A stretch of 64,000 bases of DNA from CAVXFL01 sp963761015 (lineage in GTDB: Bacteria; Pseudomonadota; Alphaproteobacteria; Acetobacterales; Acetobacteraceae), in assembly GCA_963761015.1 (NCBI GenBank), contig CAVXFL010000016.1:495112-559111 (forward strand), written 5' to 3'. A program made the position numbers and the translations under genes. Positions 38,612-47,984 of this stretch are shown piece by piece (position 1 is the stretch's first letter; the number at the start of each line of letters is the position of its first letter). The notes beneath the pieces are model-generated. The model made no database searches. It had not been told where the DNA came from and saw only the letters and a list, made by a program, of their open reading frames with translations.

Positions 38612-40158
38612 TCCGGGCCGGCCTGCTCGTGCTCGTCCTGCTGCTCGCCACCCGGCAGGGGGCCGGCGCGGCCCCGCCCCTCGCGGCGGCGTTTTCGGAA
38701 CAGGCGGCCGCCGACGTGTTCGCGACGGCGCTGGACTTCATCGCCCCGCGCATACTCGTGCCGGTTTCCTGTCAGCAACTGACGTTGTGGGGACTGCGCG
38801 CGCTGACCGCGTTCGACCCCGCCCTCGTTCCGCAGCTCGACGGCGGGCGGCTGCGGCTGTTCAGCGCCGGGCGGATGCTGTTCGACGCTGCCGCCCCGGA
38901 CGAGGACGACGCCGACGGCTGGGGCGAAATGGCCGCTCAGATGGCGGCCGCGGCCTGGGCCGCCTCGCCGGCCCTGAAGCGCGCGGGCGAGCAGAAGATC
39001 ATCACCGACTTCTTCGACGAACTGTTCGATCGGTTGGACCCCTATTCCCGCTACGTGCCACCCGGCGAGGCCGAAATCGAACGGACGCAACAGGCGGGCA
39101 AGGCCGGCATCGGCCTGACCGTGCGGCCACGCCGGGGATACCTGCAAATCGAGGCGGTGGTCCCGGACGGGCCCGCCGCCGCGGCGGGGCTGCGGCGCGG
39201 CGACCGCATCGTCGCCATCGACGGCAAGCGGATGAACCGGCGCGACACCGCGGCCGGGGTTGCGGAACTGGCTGGCGAGAACGGCACGCCGGTGCTGCTG
39301 ACCATACGCCCGCGCCGTGGCCCGGCCCGCGACGTGACCATCGATCGTGTCCTGCTGCCGCCCGAGACGGTATTCGCCGAGAAGCGTGCCGGGCTGCTGG
39401 TGCTGCGGCTGACCGGGTTCAACGACCGCACCGGCAAGCGCCTCGAACTCGCCCTGGTGAAGGGGCTGGCCGGCCATAAACGGCCTCACGGGGTGGTTTT
39501 CGACCTGCGCGGCAATCGCGGGGGGTCGTTGCGGCAGGCGGTCGACGTCGTCGGCGCGGTTCTGGGCAACGGACTGGTCGCGACCACGGTCGGCCGCGAT
39601 CCCGCGGCCAATCGCAGCCTGCAAGCCGAGGGGGTCGACCTCTCGGGCGGGTTGCCGGTCATCGTCATGGTTGACGGGCACTCGGCGAGCGCGGCCGAGA
39701 TCGTCGCCGCCGCGCTGGCCGACGACCGCCGCGCCGTGGTGGTCGGCAGCGCCACCCAGGGCAAGGGCCTGGTTCAGACCGTGACGGAATTGCCCGATGG
39801 GGGCGAACTGTTCGTGACCTGGAGCCGGGTGCTGGCGCCGCTCGGCTGGCCGATCCAGGGGCTCGGCGTGCTGCCGCAGGTCTGCACCAGCCTCGGCCGG
39901 GACGTGCTGGACGAGCAACTCGGGCAACTGAGCAAGGGCCAGGAGCCGATGGAGAAGGCGATGGCGCTGAACCGCACGGCGCGGCCCTCGCTGTCGCTCT
40001 CCGATATCCTCGCCGTCCGCAACGCCTGCCCCGCGGCCGAGGGGACCGACGCCGATTTGCGCGCGGCGCGCTACCTGATCCGCCACCCCGCGGCCTATGT
40101 CGCCGCGCTGATCCCGCCGCAATTGCTGCCGGCCGGCCCGGTCGCCCGCTCGCCTTGA
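38608..40158 (+). CDS. S41 family C-terminal processing peptidase
   Basis: This is a CtpA/Prc-type serine protease, probably periplasmic. Residues 1-22 (MIRAGLLVLVLLLATRQGAG) form a signal peptide. A PDZ domain spans about 155-240 (VVPDGPAAAAGLRRGDRIVA), followed by the S41 catalytic domain with S361 (DGHSASAAEIV) and K386 (ATQGKG), 25 residues apart as in the family. The GTG start overlaps the rnr stop (GTGA), giving a topA-rnr-peptidase operon. The C-terminal 80 residues show no known motif. Substrate unknown. Confidence 0.9.
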   Translation: MIRAGLLVLVLLLATRQGAGAAPPLAAAFSEQAAADVFATALDFIAPRILVPVSCQQLTLWGLRALTAFDPALVPQLDGGRLRLFSAGRMLFDAAAPDEDDADGWGEMAAQMAAAAWAASPALKRAGEQKIITDFFDELFDRLDPYSRYVPPGEAEIERTQQAGKAGIGLTVRPRRGYLQIEAVVPDGPAAAAGLRRGDRIVAIDGKRMNRRDTAAGVAELAGENGTPVLLTIRPRRGPARDVTIDRVLLPPETVFAEKRAGLLVLRLTGFNDRTGKRLELALVKGLAGHKRPHGVVFDLRGNRGGSLRQAVDVVGAVLGNGLVATTVGRDPAANRSLQAEGVDLSGGLPVIVMVDGHSASAAEIVAAALADDRRAVVVGSATQGKGLVQTVTELPDGGELFVTWSRVLAPLGWPIQGLGVLPQVCTSLGRDVLDEQLGQLSKGQEPMEKAMALNRTARPSLSLSDILAVRNACPAAEGTDADLRAARYLIRHPAAYVAALIPPQLLPAGPVARSP

Positions 40159-40206
40159 CCACGTCCGGCGCGATGCGCATCTTTCGCGCCTGACGAGGGA
40201 TCAGCG

Positions 40207-40374
40207 ATGGCCAAAACGAATACCGTTCAGATCAAGCTCGTATCCAGCGCGGATACCGGCTATTTCTATGTCACGAAGAAGAACGCCCGCTCGCAGACCG
40301 GCAAGCTGGAGCTGAAGAAATACGATCCGGTGGCGCGCAAGCACGTCGTGTTCAAGGAATCCAAGATGAAGTAA
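40207..40374 (+). CDS. rpmG: 50S ribosomal protein L33
   Basis: The 55-residue basic protein MAKTNTVQIKLVSSADTGYF followed by YVTKKNARSQTGKLELKKYD and ending FKESKMK is a full-length bacterial L33 of the type without zinc-binding cysteine pairs. It begins 48 bases after the peptidase gene, with GAGGGATCAGCG before the ATG. Confidence 0.98.
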   Translation: MAKTNTVQIKLVSSADTGYFYVTKKNARSQTGKLELKKYDPVARKHVVFKESKMK

Positions 40375-40485
40375 GGCAAGTCACGCCGGTCACCGGTTGT
40401 GGCGAGCGCGCGACTTCCGCTGACTCGTTGCGCGCTGTAGAAGGGTTCCGATAGCCGACGTTTCCTCACGTATTGTGAAGGTTTC

Positions 40486-41109
40486 ATGACAGCATCGGCC
40501 CCGCTCGGCAACGACGCGGCGCGTACGGTTCCTGTCCGGCACCGCCCGGACCTGGCGCGTCCCTGGCTGTTCTTTCGCCGCTGGATCGCCAATCCGCTGC
40601 AGATGGGGTCGGTGATCCCCTCCTCGGCCGCGCTGTGCCGCCGCATCGTCGCGCAGACCCGCCGGATGCCGGAGGAGGCCGTCCTGGAGTTGGGTGCCGG
40701 CACCGGCGTGGTGTCGCGGGCGCTGCTCGCGGGCGGCGTTCCAGCGGATCGGCTGATCGTTGTCGAGATCGTGCCGGACATGGCCCGGCACCTGCGGCAG
40801 GTGCTTCCCGGCGCGTCGGTCATCGAGGGGGATGCCCGCGAACTGCCGAACCTGGTGCCGCCGCGCTGGCACGGGCGCATCGGAACCGTGATCTGCGGCA
40901 TTCCTCTGGTGCTGCTGCCGCTCGCGGCGCAGCGCCGGTTTATCGCGGCGATCGAGGCGGTCGCGCCCGGCCGTGGCTTCTTGCATTACAGCTACTGCGC
41001 GACCTCGCCGCTGCCGTGGCGCCGCCACGGGCTCCAGGCGCGGCGCGAAGCCTGGACACCGCTGAACTTTCCGCCGGCCAGCGTCTGGCGCTACGTGGAG
41101 CGTGCCTGA
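40486..41109 (+). CDS. PmtA-like class I SAM-dependent methyltransferase
   Basis: The 207-residue protein has the N-terminal FFRRWIANPLQMGSVIPSSA segment and SAM motif I VLELGAGTGVVSRALLAGGV at about 65-84, which are typical of the phospholipid N-methyltransferase PmtA and of related rRNA-dimethylase-like proteins in alphaproteobacteria. The motif after the third strand (VICGIPLVLLP) is the catalytic loop region. A lipid methyltransferase role is likely but not proven. It converges with pdxA. Confidence 0.8.
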   Translation: MTASAPLGNDAARTVPVRHRPDLARPWLFFRRWIANPLQMGSVIPSSAALCRRIVAQTRRMPEEAVLELGAGTGVVSRALLAGGVPADRLIVVEIVPDMARHLRQVLPGASVIEGDARELPNLVPPRWHGRIGTVICGIPLVLLPLAAQRRFIAAIEAVAPGRGFLHYSYCATSPLPWRRHGLQARREAWTPLNFPPASVWRYVERA

Positions 41110-41130
41110 ACCGGCTTCGAGGCCGGCCTT
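41109..41130. terminator. Hairpin between convergent methyltransferase and pdxA genes
   Basis: CCGGC (41111-41115) and GCCGG (41122-41126) form a stem with a six-base loop, flanked by AA and CCTT. It fills the 19-base gap between two convergent stops and could end both transcripts. The T run is short. Confidence 0.4.
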
Positions 41131-42154
41131 ACGCGCGCGCAGCGGCCAAGCGTAGCGCGTAGTCGATCGCCTCGATCAGGCTCTTCTCGTTCGCGACCCC
41201 CTTGCCGGCGATGTCGAAGGCCGTGCCGTGGTCGACCGAGGTGCGGATGATCGGCAGGCCGAGCGTGATGTTCACGCCCGACAGCGCCTCCCATGCACCG
41301 GTGGCGGGATCGACCTGAAAACCGAGCAGCTTCACCGGGATGTGCCCCTGGTCGTGATACATCGCGACCACCGCGTCGAACTGCCCGGCGCGCAGCTTCA
41401 CGAACACCGTGTCGCCCGGCACCGGCCCGCTCACGCGCAGTCCGGCCTCGTTGCAGCCGGCGATCGTGGGGGCGGAGACCTCGATATCCTCGCGGCCGAA
41501 CAGCCCGCCCTCGCCGGCATGCGGATTGAGCGCCGCCACGGCGATGTGCGGCCGTTCGATCCCGAGGTCGCGCAGCGCCGCGTCGGTCAGTTCGATCACC
41601 CGGCGCAGGCGCACCTGGGTGAGCCGGGCGGGAACGTCGCGCAGCGCCACATGCGTCGAGACGTGGCTCACGCGCATGTTGCCGTGCGCCAGCAGCATCA
41701 CCGAGCCCTTCGCGCCGGTCAGTTCGGCGAGCATCTCGGTGTGCCCGGCGTAATGGTAGCCGGCGAGGTTCAGCGCCTCCTTGTTCAGCGGCGCGGTGAC
41801 GATCGCCGCCACGTGGCCCGATTGCGCCAGCCGCACCGCCCGCTCGACCGCGAGATACGCGAACCGCCCGCCCTCGGCCGACAGCTCGCCGGGCCGGATC
41901 GGCGCGCGCTCCTCGCCGGCCTGCAGGAACCCCAGCGCCGGCCCGTGTGTCTGCTCCCCGTCCACGGTCGGAATGTCGAGGGAAGAACGCAGCAGCGCGC
42001 GCGCCGCGTCCAGCGCTGAGCGATGGCCGACGACGAGCAGCCGCAATTCCCCGGACGCGAGCCTCTCGCGCAGCGCCGCACAGGCCTTGACGATGATTTC
42101 CGGGCCGATTCCGGCAGGATCGCCCATCGTGATGGCCAGCGGCCCCGAGTTCAT
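41129..42154 (-). CDS. pdxA: PdxA-family dehydrogenase (4-phospho-threonate/erythronate type, PdxA2)
   Basis: PdxA-family enzymes oxidise and decarboxylate 4-phospho-hydroxy acids using NAD. The 341-residue protein has ITMGDPAGIGPEIIVKA at about 8-24, and the three metal histidines in AGHTEMLAELTG, STHVALRDVP and MYHDQGHIPVK. It is coupled by ATGA overlap to a DUF1537 kinase. That pairing is known for PdxA2 enzymes that act on D-threonate or erythronate 4-phosphate, giving dihydroxyacetone phosphate, so this is more likely catabolic than the B6-pathway PdxA. The sequence alone cannot separate the two. Confidence 0.9.
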   Translation of the reverse strand: MNSGPLAITMGDPAGIGPEIIVKACAALRERLASGELRLLVVGHRSALDAARALLRSSLDIPTVDGEQTHGPALGFLQAGEERAPIRPGELSAEGGRFAYLAVERAVRLAQSGHVAAIVTAPLNKEALNLAGYHYAGHTEMLAELTGAKGSVMLLAHGNMRVSHVSTHVALRDVPARLTQVRLRRVIELTDAALRDLGIERPHIAVAALNPHAGEGGLFGREDIEVSAPTIAGCNEAGLRVSGPVPGDTVFVKLRAGQFDAVVAMYHDQGHIPVKLLGFQVDPATGAWEALSGVNITLGLPIIRTSVDHGTAFDIAGKGVANEKSLIEAIDYALRLAAARA

Positions 42155-43305
42155 AACGCCTCCCCCTCTCCCACTTCGCCGGCATCGAGCGCGAGCAGCC
42201 GCCGCAGCAGGCCCGCATCGCCGAAGGCGCCGGATTTCGAGACGACGGTGACGCCATCCCACCGGCCGCCATGTAGCAAGGATACCGGAACGCCAGGAAG
42301 CATCTGCCCGGTGACCTCCAGCGAGGTCGCGCCGAGCGCCGCGCAGACGGCGCGCAAGGTCTCGCCGCCGGCCACCACCAGGGTTCGCGGGCGCGGGATC
42401 GCGGCCACCAGCCCGGCGAGCCCGGCCGAAATCCGCCGCGCGGCTTCGGGGCGGGAACAGCCGCTCGGCAGGTCGAAACCCGCCAGCGCCAAGCGGGCGG
42501 ACTTTAGCCGAGACCCGACCAGGCTGGCCGCCGTCGCCGCATCGTCGGGCGGCAAGAGCAGCCAATGCGGGTCGCAGGCCCGGAGCTGCGCGCGCGTGAC
42601 CTCGTGGTCCGAGCCGAACAGCCCGAGCAGCGGCGCGCCGAGCCGTGGGCGCGGCGAGCGGGCGTGACCGGCGAGTGCGCCGGCCAGGCCGCCCGCGCCG
42701 CACCACAGCACCGACCCACCCAATTGCCGGCCCGCCTCCGCCACGCGGCCGAGATCGGCATCGGTTTCCGCGTCCCACAGCGTCACGCCCGGCCACGGCG
42801 GATCGCCCGGCCGCGCCAAGCGCACCGCCGAGCCGAGCCCGGCGAGCGCGGCGCGCAAGTCCACGCCCACATCGCGCCACGCCCCATTCCAGCGGACCAG
42901 TTGCCGCCCGCCGCGCGTGACCCGCCCTTGCGCCGGAAAGGCTGGCGCGAGGACGCAGGAGCGGAAGCCGTCCGCGCGCAGGCAAGCCGCGATTTCCGCC
43001 GCGGTCGCGCCGCGCAACAGGCTGTCGATCTTCTTGAAGGCGATGTCCGCGCCCACGAGCAGCGGCGCCAGCGCGCCGACCCGTTCGGCCGCCGCCGCCC
43101 GGTCCAACTCGCGCGTGGCGGAATCGAACGCCGCGGTCGGCGGCGGATCGCCGGCCATCGTAGCGTGCCAGAACGTCGGAACCCGGCCGACCAGCGGCAC
43201 GAACTGCGCCGCGCTGTCCAGCGCGCCGGTGAGATCGTCGGCGAGCAGCCGCAGGCGCGGGGGCGCTCCGGGTTCCAAGCCGCCGGGATTCCGTTGCTGT
43301 TGCAT
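42151..43305 (-). CDS. Four-carbon acid sugar kinase (DUF1537 family)
   Basis: The 384-residue protein belongs to the DUF1537 kinases (OtnK/DtnK), which phosphorylate threonate or erythronate. The N-terminal sugar-binding part has RLLADDLTGALDSAAQF at about 19-35 and FKKIDSLLRGATAAEI near 90; the C-terminal nucleotide part has VVAGGETLRAVCAALG near 316. The pdxA ATG overlaps its stop, so kinase and dehydrogenase would work in sequence. No transporter is adjacent. Confidence 0.9.
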   Translation of the reverse strand: MQQQRNPGGLEPGAPPRLRLLADDLTGALDSAAQFVPLVGRVPTFWHATMAGDPPPTAAFDSATRELDRAAAAERVGALAPLLVGADIAFKKIDSLLRGATAAEIAACLRADGFRSCVLAPAFPAQGRVTRGGRQLVRWNGAWRDVGVDLRAALAGLGSAVRLARPGDPPWPGVTLWDAETDADLGRVAEAGRQLGGSVLWCGAGGLAGALAGHARSPRPRLGAPLLGLFGSDHEVTRAQLRACDPHWLLLPPDDAATAASLVGSRLKSARLALAGFDLPSGCSRPEAARRISAGLAGLVAAIPRPRTLVVAGGETLRAVCAALGATSLEVTGQMLPGVPVSLLHGGRWDGVTVVSKSGAFGDAGLLRRLLALDAGEVGEGEAL

Positions 43306-43325
43306 CCGCGGCTAGATTAGCACCG

Positions 43326-44369
43326 ATGCCCCACGTCACGAGCGCCGCCGCACCGCCGATCCGCAGCGAGGCCGACGATGCGCCGGTGTATCGGGCGCTC
43401 GGCCGGATGGGGTTGATCGCGCCCGAAGATCGGCCGCCGCTCGTTCCGCTCACGGGCGGGGTCTCGTCCGACATCCTGCGCGTCGATCTTCCGACCGGGC
43501 CGCTCTGCATCAAGCGCGCGCTGGCGAAGCTCAGGGTCGAGGCCGACTGGTTCGCCCCGGTCGGGCGCAACGCCGCGGAAGTGGACTGGATGCGCGCGGC
43601 CGCCGCGGTCGACCCCGACATGGTGCCCGACATTCTCGGCGAGGATCGCGAGGCCGGCCTGTTCGCCATGCGGTTTCTCGATCCCCGGCGGTATCCGCTC
43701 TGGAAGGCGCAGTTGCGCGACGGCGTCATCCATGAGGGAACCGCCGACATGGTGGCGCGGCGCCTCGCGTCGGTGCATCGCGCGACCGCTGCACGCGCCG
43801 ACATCGCCGCGCGCTTCGCCAACGACGCCACCTTCCACGCCATCCGGCTGGAGCCGTACCTCCTCGCCACCGCCGCCCGGCACCCCGATTGCGCCGCGGC
43901 GTTGCGCGGGCTCGCCGATACGACGGCGGCCACCCGCCTTGCCCTGGTGCACGGCGACGTCAGCCCGAAGAACCTGCTCATCGGGCCGCGCGGGCCGGTG
44001 TTCCTGGACGCGGAATGCGCCTGCTACGGCGATCCCGCCTTCGATCTCGCCTTCTGCCTCAACCATCTGCTGCTGAAATGCCTCTGGCGGCCGCGATGGC
44101 GCGCGCGTTACCTCGCCTGTTTCGACGCGCTCGCCGCCGGCTATCTCGCCGGGGTGGATTGGGAGCCGCCGGCCACCCTGGAAGGGCGCACGGCGCGGCT
44201 GCTGCCCGGTCTGTTTCTCGCCCGCGTCGACGGCAAGTCGCCGGTCGAGTACCTGACCGATGAGGCCGACCGCGAGCGCGTCCGGCGCGTCGCCAAGCCG
44301 CTGCTGCGCCATCCCTCTGAACGATTGGGCGATGTGCGGCGCGCGTGGGAAAGGGAACTGACGGGATGA
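43326..44369 (+). CDS. Aminoglycoside phosphotransferase-like (APH family) kinase
   Basis: The 347-residue protein has the protein-kinase-like APH fold. The catalytic loop HGDVSPKNLL places H209, D211 and N216, and the metal aspartate follows in FLDAECACYGDPAFDLAF. A lysine for ATP is in LCIKRALAKL near residue 61. It is likely a small-molecule kinase (sugar, choline or hydroxy acid), not resistance. Its stop overlaps the enolase-paralogue ATG, so the two act together; it is divergent from the DUF1537 kinase with a 20-base gap. Confidence 0.85.
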   Translation: MPHVTSAAAPPIRSEADDAPVYRALGRMGLIAPEDRPPLVPLTGGVSSDILRVDLPTGPLCIKRALAKLRVEADWFAPVGRNAAEVDWMRAAAAVDPDMVPDILGEDREAGLFAMRFLDPRRYPLWKAQLRDGVIHEGTADMVARRLASVHRATAARADIAARFANDATFHAIRLEPYLLATAARHPDCAAALRGLADTTAATRLALVHGDVSPKNLLIGPRGPVFLDAECACYGDPAFDLAFCLNHLLLKCLWRPRWRARYLACFDALAAGYLAGVDWEPPATLEGRTARLLPGLFLARVDGKSPVEYLTDEADRERVRRVAKPLLRHPSERLGDVRRAWERELTG

Positions 44370-45679
44370 GCGCAACACGCATCGCGGCCGTTGTTCCGCG
44401 CCGCATCTGGGATTCGCGCGGCCGGCCGACCATCGAGGTGGACGTGCGGCTGGAAGGCGGCGCGGTCGGGCGCGGGGTCGCCCCGGCCGGTGCCTCGCGC
44501 GGCAGCCGCGAGGCGATCGAGATGCGCGACGGCGGCGCGCCGCTCGGCGGCCTCGGCGTCGCGCGCGCGCTGCGCGGCATCGGCGAGGAGATCGCCCCGG
44601 CCCTGCTCGGCCTGGACGCCACCGACCAGGCCGGCATCGACCGGCGGCTGATCGCATTGGACGGCACGGCGCAGAAGGCGCGGCTCGGCGGCAACGCGCT
44701 CATCGCGGTCTCGCTCGCTGCGTTGCAGGCCGCCGCCGCCGCGAGCGGCCAGCCGTTGTGGCGGTATCTCGCGGGCGATCGTCGCGTGCGTTTGCCCATG
44801 CCGGAGATCCAGATTTTCGGCGGCGGCGCGCATGCCGGGCGGCGGATCGACATCCAGGACCTCATGGTGGTGCCTCTCGGCGCCGCCGATTTCGCCGAGG
44901 CGCTGGCGATGGTGGCCGAGGTGTATCGCGCCGCCGGCGCGATCATGGCCGAGCGCGGCGCGTTGCATGGCGTGGCCGACGAGGGCGGCTGGTGGCCCGA
45001 ATTCGCCACCAACGAGGAAGGTCTGGAAACCCTGGTCCGCGCCATCGAGCGCGCCGGCTTCCGCCCCGGCGATCAGGTGGCGATTTCGCTCGACATCGCC
45101 GCCTCGGAGTTCGAATCGCAGGGCTTGTACGCATTGAGCCGCGGTTCGGCGCGCCCCGCCTCACCCGGGGGGGAAAGCCTCCGCACCGCTGGCATGATCG
45201 ACCTGCTCGGCGGCTGGCTCGATCGCTTTCCGATCGTCGCGATCGAGGACCCGCTGGCCGAGGACGATTCGGAGGGCATGCGCGCATTCACCGCGCGCTA
45301 CGGCGATCGGGTCCAGGTGATCGGCGACGACTACCTGGTGACCAGCGCCGCCCTGATCGCGGCCGCCGCCGAAGCGCGCGCCTGCAACGCCGCCCTCATC
45401 AAGCCCAACCAGGTCGGGACGGTGACGGAAACGCTCGCCGCCATCGACGCCGCGCGGCGCGGCGGCATGGCGACGATCATCTCGGCCCGCTCCGGCGAGA
45501 CCGAGGACACGACGCTCGCGCATCTCGCGGTCGGCTGGGATTGCGGCCAGCTCAAGGTCGGCTCGTTCGCCCGTTCCGAGCGCATGGCGAAATGGAACGA
45601 GGTGCTGCGCATCGCCGAACAGGCCGGCCCGCAGGCCAGCTTCGCCGGGCAGGCGGTGCCGCGCCGTTCGCGATCATAG
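44366..45679 (+). CDS. Enolase paralogue with altered active-site histidine
   Basis: The 437-residue protein aligns along its whole length with enolase: VADEGGWWPEF (E206), SLDIAASEF (D243), IEDPLAEDD (E294), VIGDDYLVTS, LIKPNQVGTVTETL (K346) and ARSGETEDTTLAHLAVG. In the last motif the usual SHRSGETED histidine is alanine (A374), and IKVNQ is IKPNQ. Metal ligands and the K/E acid-base pair are kept. It is coupled to an APH-like kinase and lies in a carbon-acid cluster, not with pyrG or pdh genes as main enolases often do. A related dehydration on a different phosphorylated acid is likely; an ordinary enolase role is possible. Confidence 0.85.
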   Translation: MSATRIAAVVPRRIWDSRGRPTIEVDVRLEGGAVGRGVAPAGASRGSREAIEMRDGGAPLGGLGVARALRGIGEEIAPALLGLDATDQAGIDRRLIALDGTAQKARLGGNALIAVSLAALQAAAAASGQPLWRYLAGDRRVRLPMPEIQIFGGGAHAGRRIDIQDLMVVPLGAADFAEALAMVAEVYRAAGAIMAERGALHGVADEGGWWPEFATNEEGLETLVRAIERAGFRPGDQVAISLDIAASEFESQGLYALSRGSARPASPGGESLRTAGMIDLLGGWLDRFPIVAIEDPLAEDDSEGMRAFTARYGDRVQVIGDDYLVTSAALIAAAAEARACNAALIKPNQVGTVTETLAAIDAARRGGMATIISARSGETEDTTLAHLAVGWDCGQLKVGSFARSERMAKWNEVLRIAEQAGPQASFAGQAVPRRSRS

Positions 45680-45682
45680 CCG

Positions 45683-45704
45683 AACCGGGCGCGTCAGGCC
45701 CGGC
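45683..45704. terminator. Hairpin between convergent enolase-like and racemase-like genes
   Basis: CCGGGC (45685-45690) pairs with GCCCGG (45698-45703) around a seven-base loop, in the 25-base gap between two convergent stops. It has no long T run; it may serve as a bidirectional terminator. Confidence 0.4.
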
Positions 45705-46817
45705 TTACGTTCGCCGCACCTCCCGGGTTGCCTCGGCCAAGCGCATCCGCGTGATGGCGTCCCAGTCCCACTCGATGCCGAGCCCGGGCGCATCGGACGG
45801 CACCGCGCGCCCGTCCTCCACGCGCATGCGCGTGGTGGTGATCCGTTCGAGTTGCGGGATGTGCTCGACCCAGCGGCCGTTCGCGATCGCGGCGGTCAGG
45901 CCGACATGCAGCTCCATCAGGAAATGCGGGCACACCGGCATGTTGAACGCCTCGGCCATGTGCGCGACCTTCAGCCAGGGCGTGATGCCGCCGATCCGCC
46001 CCGCGTCCGTCTGCACCACGCTGCACGCGCGGCTCTGCAAGTATTCGCGGAAATGGCTGATGCTGTAGATCGATTCCCCGACCGCCACGGGGAGCGTGGT
46101 CTGCGCGGACAGCCGGACGTGGCCACCCAGATCCTCGGCCGGCAGCGGCTCCTCGAACCACGCGAGGTCGAGCGGCTCGTATAGCCGCGCACGGCGGATC
46201 GCTTCGTCCACCTGGAACGCCTGGTTGGCGTCCACCATGATCTCGAAATCGTCCCCGACCGCCTCGCGCACGGCGGCGAGCCGCGCCACGTCTTCGCGCG
46301 GGGCGCGGCCGACCTTGGGCTTGAAGCCGCCGAAGCCGCGCGCCTTGGCGTCCCGCGCGTTCTCGACCAGCGCCGCGGTTTCGAGCTGCAGCCAGCCGCC
46401 CTCGGTATCGTAGAGCGGCACCGAACGCTGCGCGCCGCCCGCCTCGATGTGCAGCGGCCGGCCGGCGCGCCGGCAGCGCATGTCCCAGAGTGCCGTGTCA
46501 ACGGCGCAGAGCGCGAGCGACGTGATCGCGCCGACCGCGGTCGCGTGCGTGCCGAGGAACAGCCGGCGCCAGATCGCCTCGATCCGCTCCGGGTTCTCGC
46601 CGATCAGGAGCGGCGCGAGATGCTCGGTCAGCAGCGAGATCACCGCGCGCCCGCCGGTGCCGATGGTGTAGCTGTAGCCGGTGCCGGACGCGCCGTCGTC
46701 GGCGTGGATACGGACGATCGGCGTTTCCTGCGAGGTGAAGGCCTGGATCGCGTCGGTCCGCACCACCGCGGGCACGAGGTCGACCATCATGATCTCGACC
46801 CGGTCGATTTTCGCCAC
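45705..46817 (-). CDS. Mandelate racemase/muconate lactonizing enzyme family dehydratase
   Basis: The 370-residue protein is an enolase-superfamily member of the mandelate racemase subgroup. Base lysines are K166 and K168 (FKPKVG), the metal ligands D196 (VDANQAF), E222 (FEEPL) and E248 (GES), and the His/Asp dyad D271 and H298 (CPHFLMELH). This set is typical of sugar-acid dehydratases. The exact substrate cannot be read. It is divergent from the aldo-keto reductase gene, sharing a 105-base promoter region. Confidence 0.92.
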   Translation of the reverse strand: MAKIDRVEIMMVDLVPAVVRTDAIQAFTSQETPIVRIHADDGASGTGYSYTIGTGGRAVISLLTEHLAPLLIGENPERIEAIWRRLFLGTHATAVGAITSLALCAVDTALWDMRCRRAGRPLHIEAGGAQRSVPLYDTEGGWLQLETAALVENARDAKARGFGGFKPKVGRAPREDVARLAAVREAVGDDFEIMVDANQAFQVDEAIRRARLYEPLDLAWFEEPLPAEDLGGHVRLSAQTTLPVAVGESIYSISHFREYLQSRACSVVQTDAGRIGGITPWLKVAHMAEAFNMPVCPHFLMELHVGLTAAIANGRWVEHIPQLERITTTRMRVEDGRAVPSDAPGLGIEWDWDAITRMRLAEATREVRRT

Positions 46818-46922
46818 GGCGCATCCTCCCTGTTCTTACGGCGGAATTACACCGGGCGGCCCAGCTTGCCGAGGGCCGGGCGCGCCGCCATCCTCGCCCG
46901 CGATCCGCACGAGGGAACGGCC

Positions 46923-47942
46923 ATGCATCACGGGCTGAAGACGCGCCAACTCGGCCATACCGGCCTGAAGCTGACCGAGCTCGGGTTCGGCGGCGCCCCG
47001 CTCGGCAACCTTTACGAAGCGATACCGGAAGCTCGGGCGGAGGCGACCCTGGAGCGCGCCTGGGAGGCGGGGATTCGCTACTACGACACCGCCCCGCTCT
47101 ACGGCTACGGGCTGAGCGAGCTGCGCGTGGGACGGCTGCTGCGCGGGCTGCCGCGGCACGAGTTCGTTCTCTCGACCAAGGTGGGCCGCTACTTCGCGGT
47201 GTCCGGCAACGATCCCGTGGACTACGGCCAATGGGCCGCGCCGCTACATTTCCGCCCGGTATACGACTACACCTATGGCGGAACGATGCAGGCGCTGGAG
47301 CAGTCGATGCTGCGGCTCGGCATGCCGCGCATCGACATCGCGCTGATCCACGACGTGGACCGGCGCAACCACGGCGCGGATTACGACCGCCGGTTCGGCG
47401 AGGCGATGGCGGGCGCGTATCGCGCGCTGGAGGAGCTGCGCCGCTGCGGCGACGTGAAGGCGATCGGTGTCGGCGTGAACGAGGCCGATGTCTGCGCCCG
47501 CTTCGCGCGCGAGGGCGATTTCGACTGCATGATCCTGGCCGGCTGCTACTCGCTGCTGCGCCAGGACGGGCTCGACGAATTCCTGCCGCTGGCGTTGGAG
47601 AAGGGGGTGGCGGTCATTCTGGCGGGGGTGTTCAATTCCGGCATCCTGGCGGAAGGCCCGAAGGAGGGCGCGCGCTGCGATTACGTCCCGGCGCCGCGCG
47701 AGGTGATCGAGCGTGTCCATCGGATTGACACGCTATGCAGCGCGGCCGGCGTGCCGCTCGCCGCCGCCGCCCTGCAATTCGCCGCCGCGCATCCGGCCAT
47801 CGTCAGCGCGCTGGTCGGCATGGTGCGGCCGGACGAAGTGGACGCCAACCTGAAGCTGTTGCGCACCCCGATCGAGACCATGCTGTGGCAGAGCCTGAAG
47901 GAAGAAGGTCTGCTGCGCGAGGACGCGCCGGTGCCGGTGTAA
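46923..47942 (+). CDS. Aldo/keto reductase (aldose dehydrogenase-like)
   Basis: The 339-residue protein is a TIM-barrel aldo/keto reductase with the catalytic tetrad D55, Y60 (YYDTAPLYGYG), K86 (LSTKVGR) and H143 (ALIHDVDR). The overall sequence resembles D-threo-aldose 1-dehydrogenases (fucose/galactose-type), which oxidise aldoses to lactones. With the dehydratase next to it, it could supply a sugar acid. GGGAACGGCC lies before the ATG. Confidence 0.88.
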   Translation: MHHGLKTRQLGHTGLKLTELGFGGAPLGNLYEAIPEARAEATLERAWEAGIRYYDTAPLYGYGLSELRVGRLLRGLPRHEFVLSTKVGRYFAVSGNDPVDYGQWAAPLHFRPVYDYTYGGTMQALEQSMLRLGMPRIDIALIHDVDRRNHGADYDRRFGEAMAGAYRALEELRRCGDVKAIGVGVNEADVCARFAREGDFDCMILAGCYSLLRQDGLDEFLPLALEKGVAVILAGVFNSGILAEGPKEGARCDYVPAPREVIERVHRIDTLCSAAGVPLAAAALQFAAAHPAIVSALVGMVRPDEVDANLKLLRTPIETMLWQSLKEEGLLREDAPVPV

Positions 47943-47984
47943 CCGGGCGAGCAACGGTTCAACCGCTTTTCTGATTCGCACCGC

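Noticed and set aside
43326..44369. Antibiotic-resistance aminoglycoside kinase
   Set aside because: The APH fold is shared by many metabolic kinases, and tight coupling to an enolase paralogue points to metabolism.
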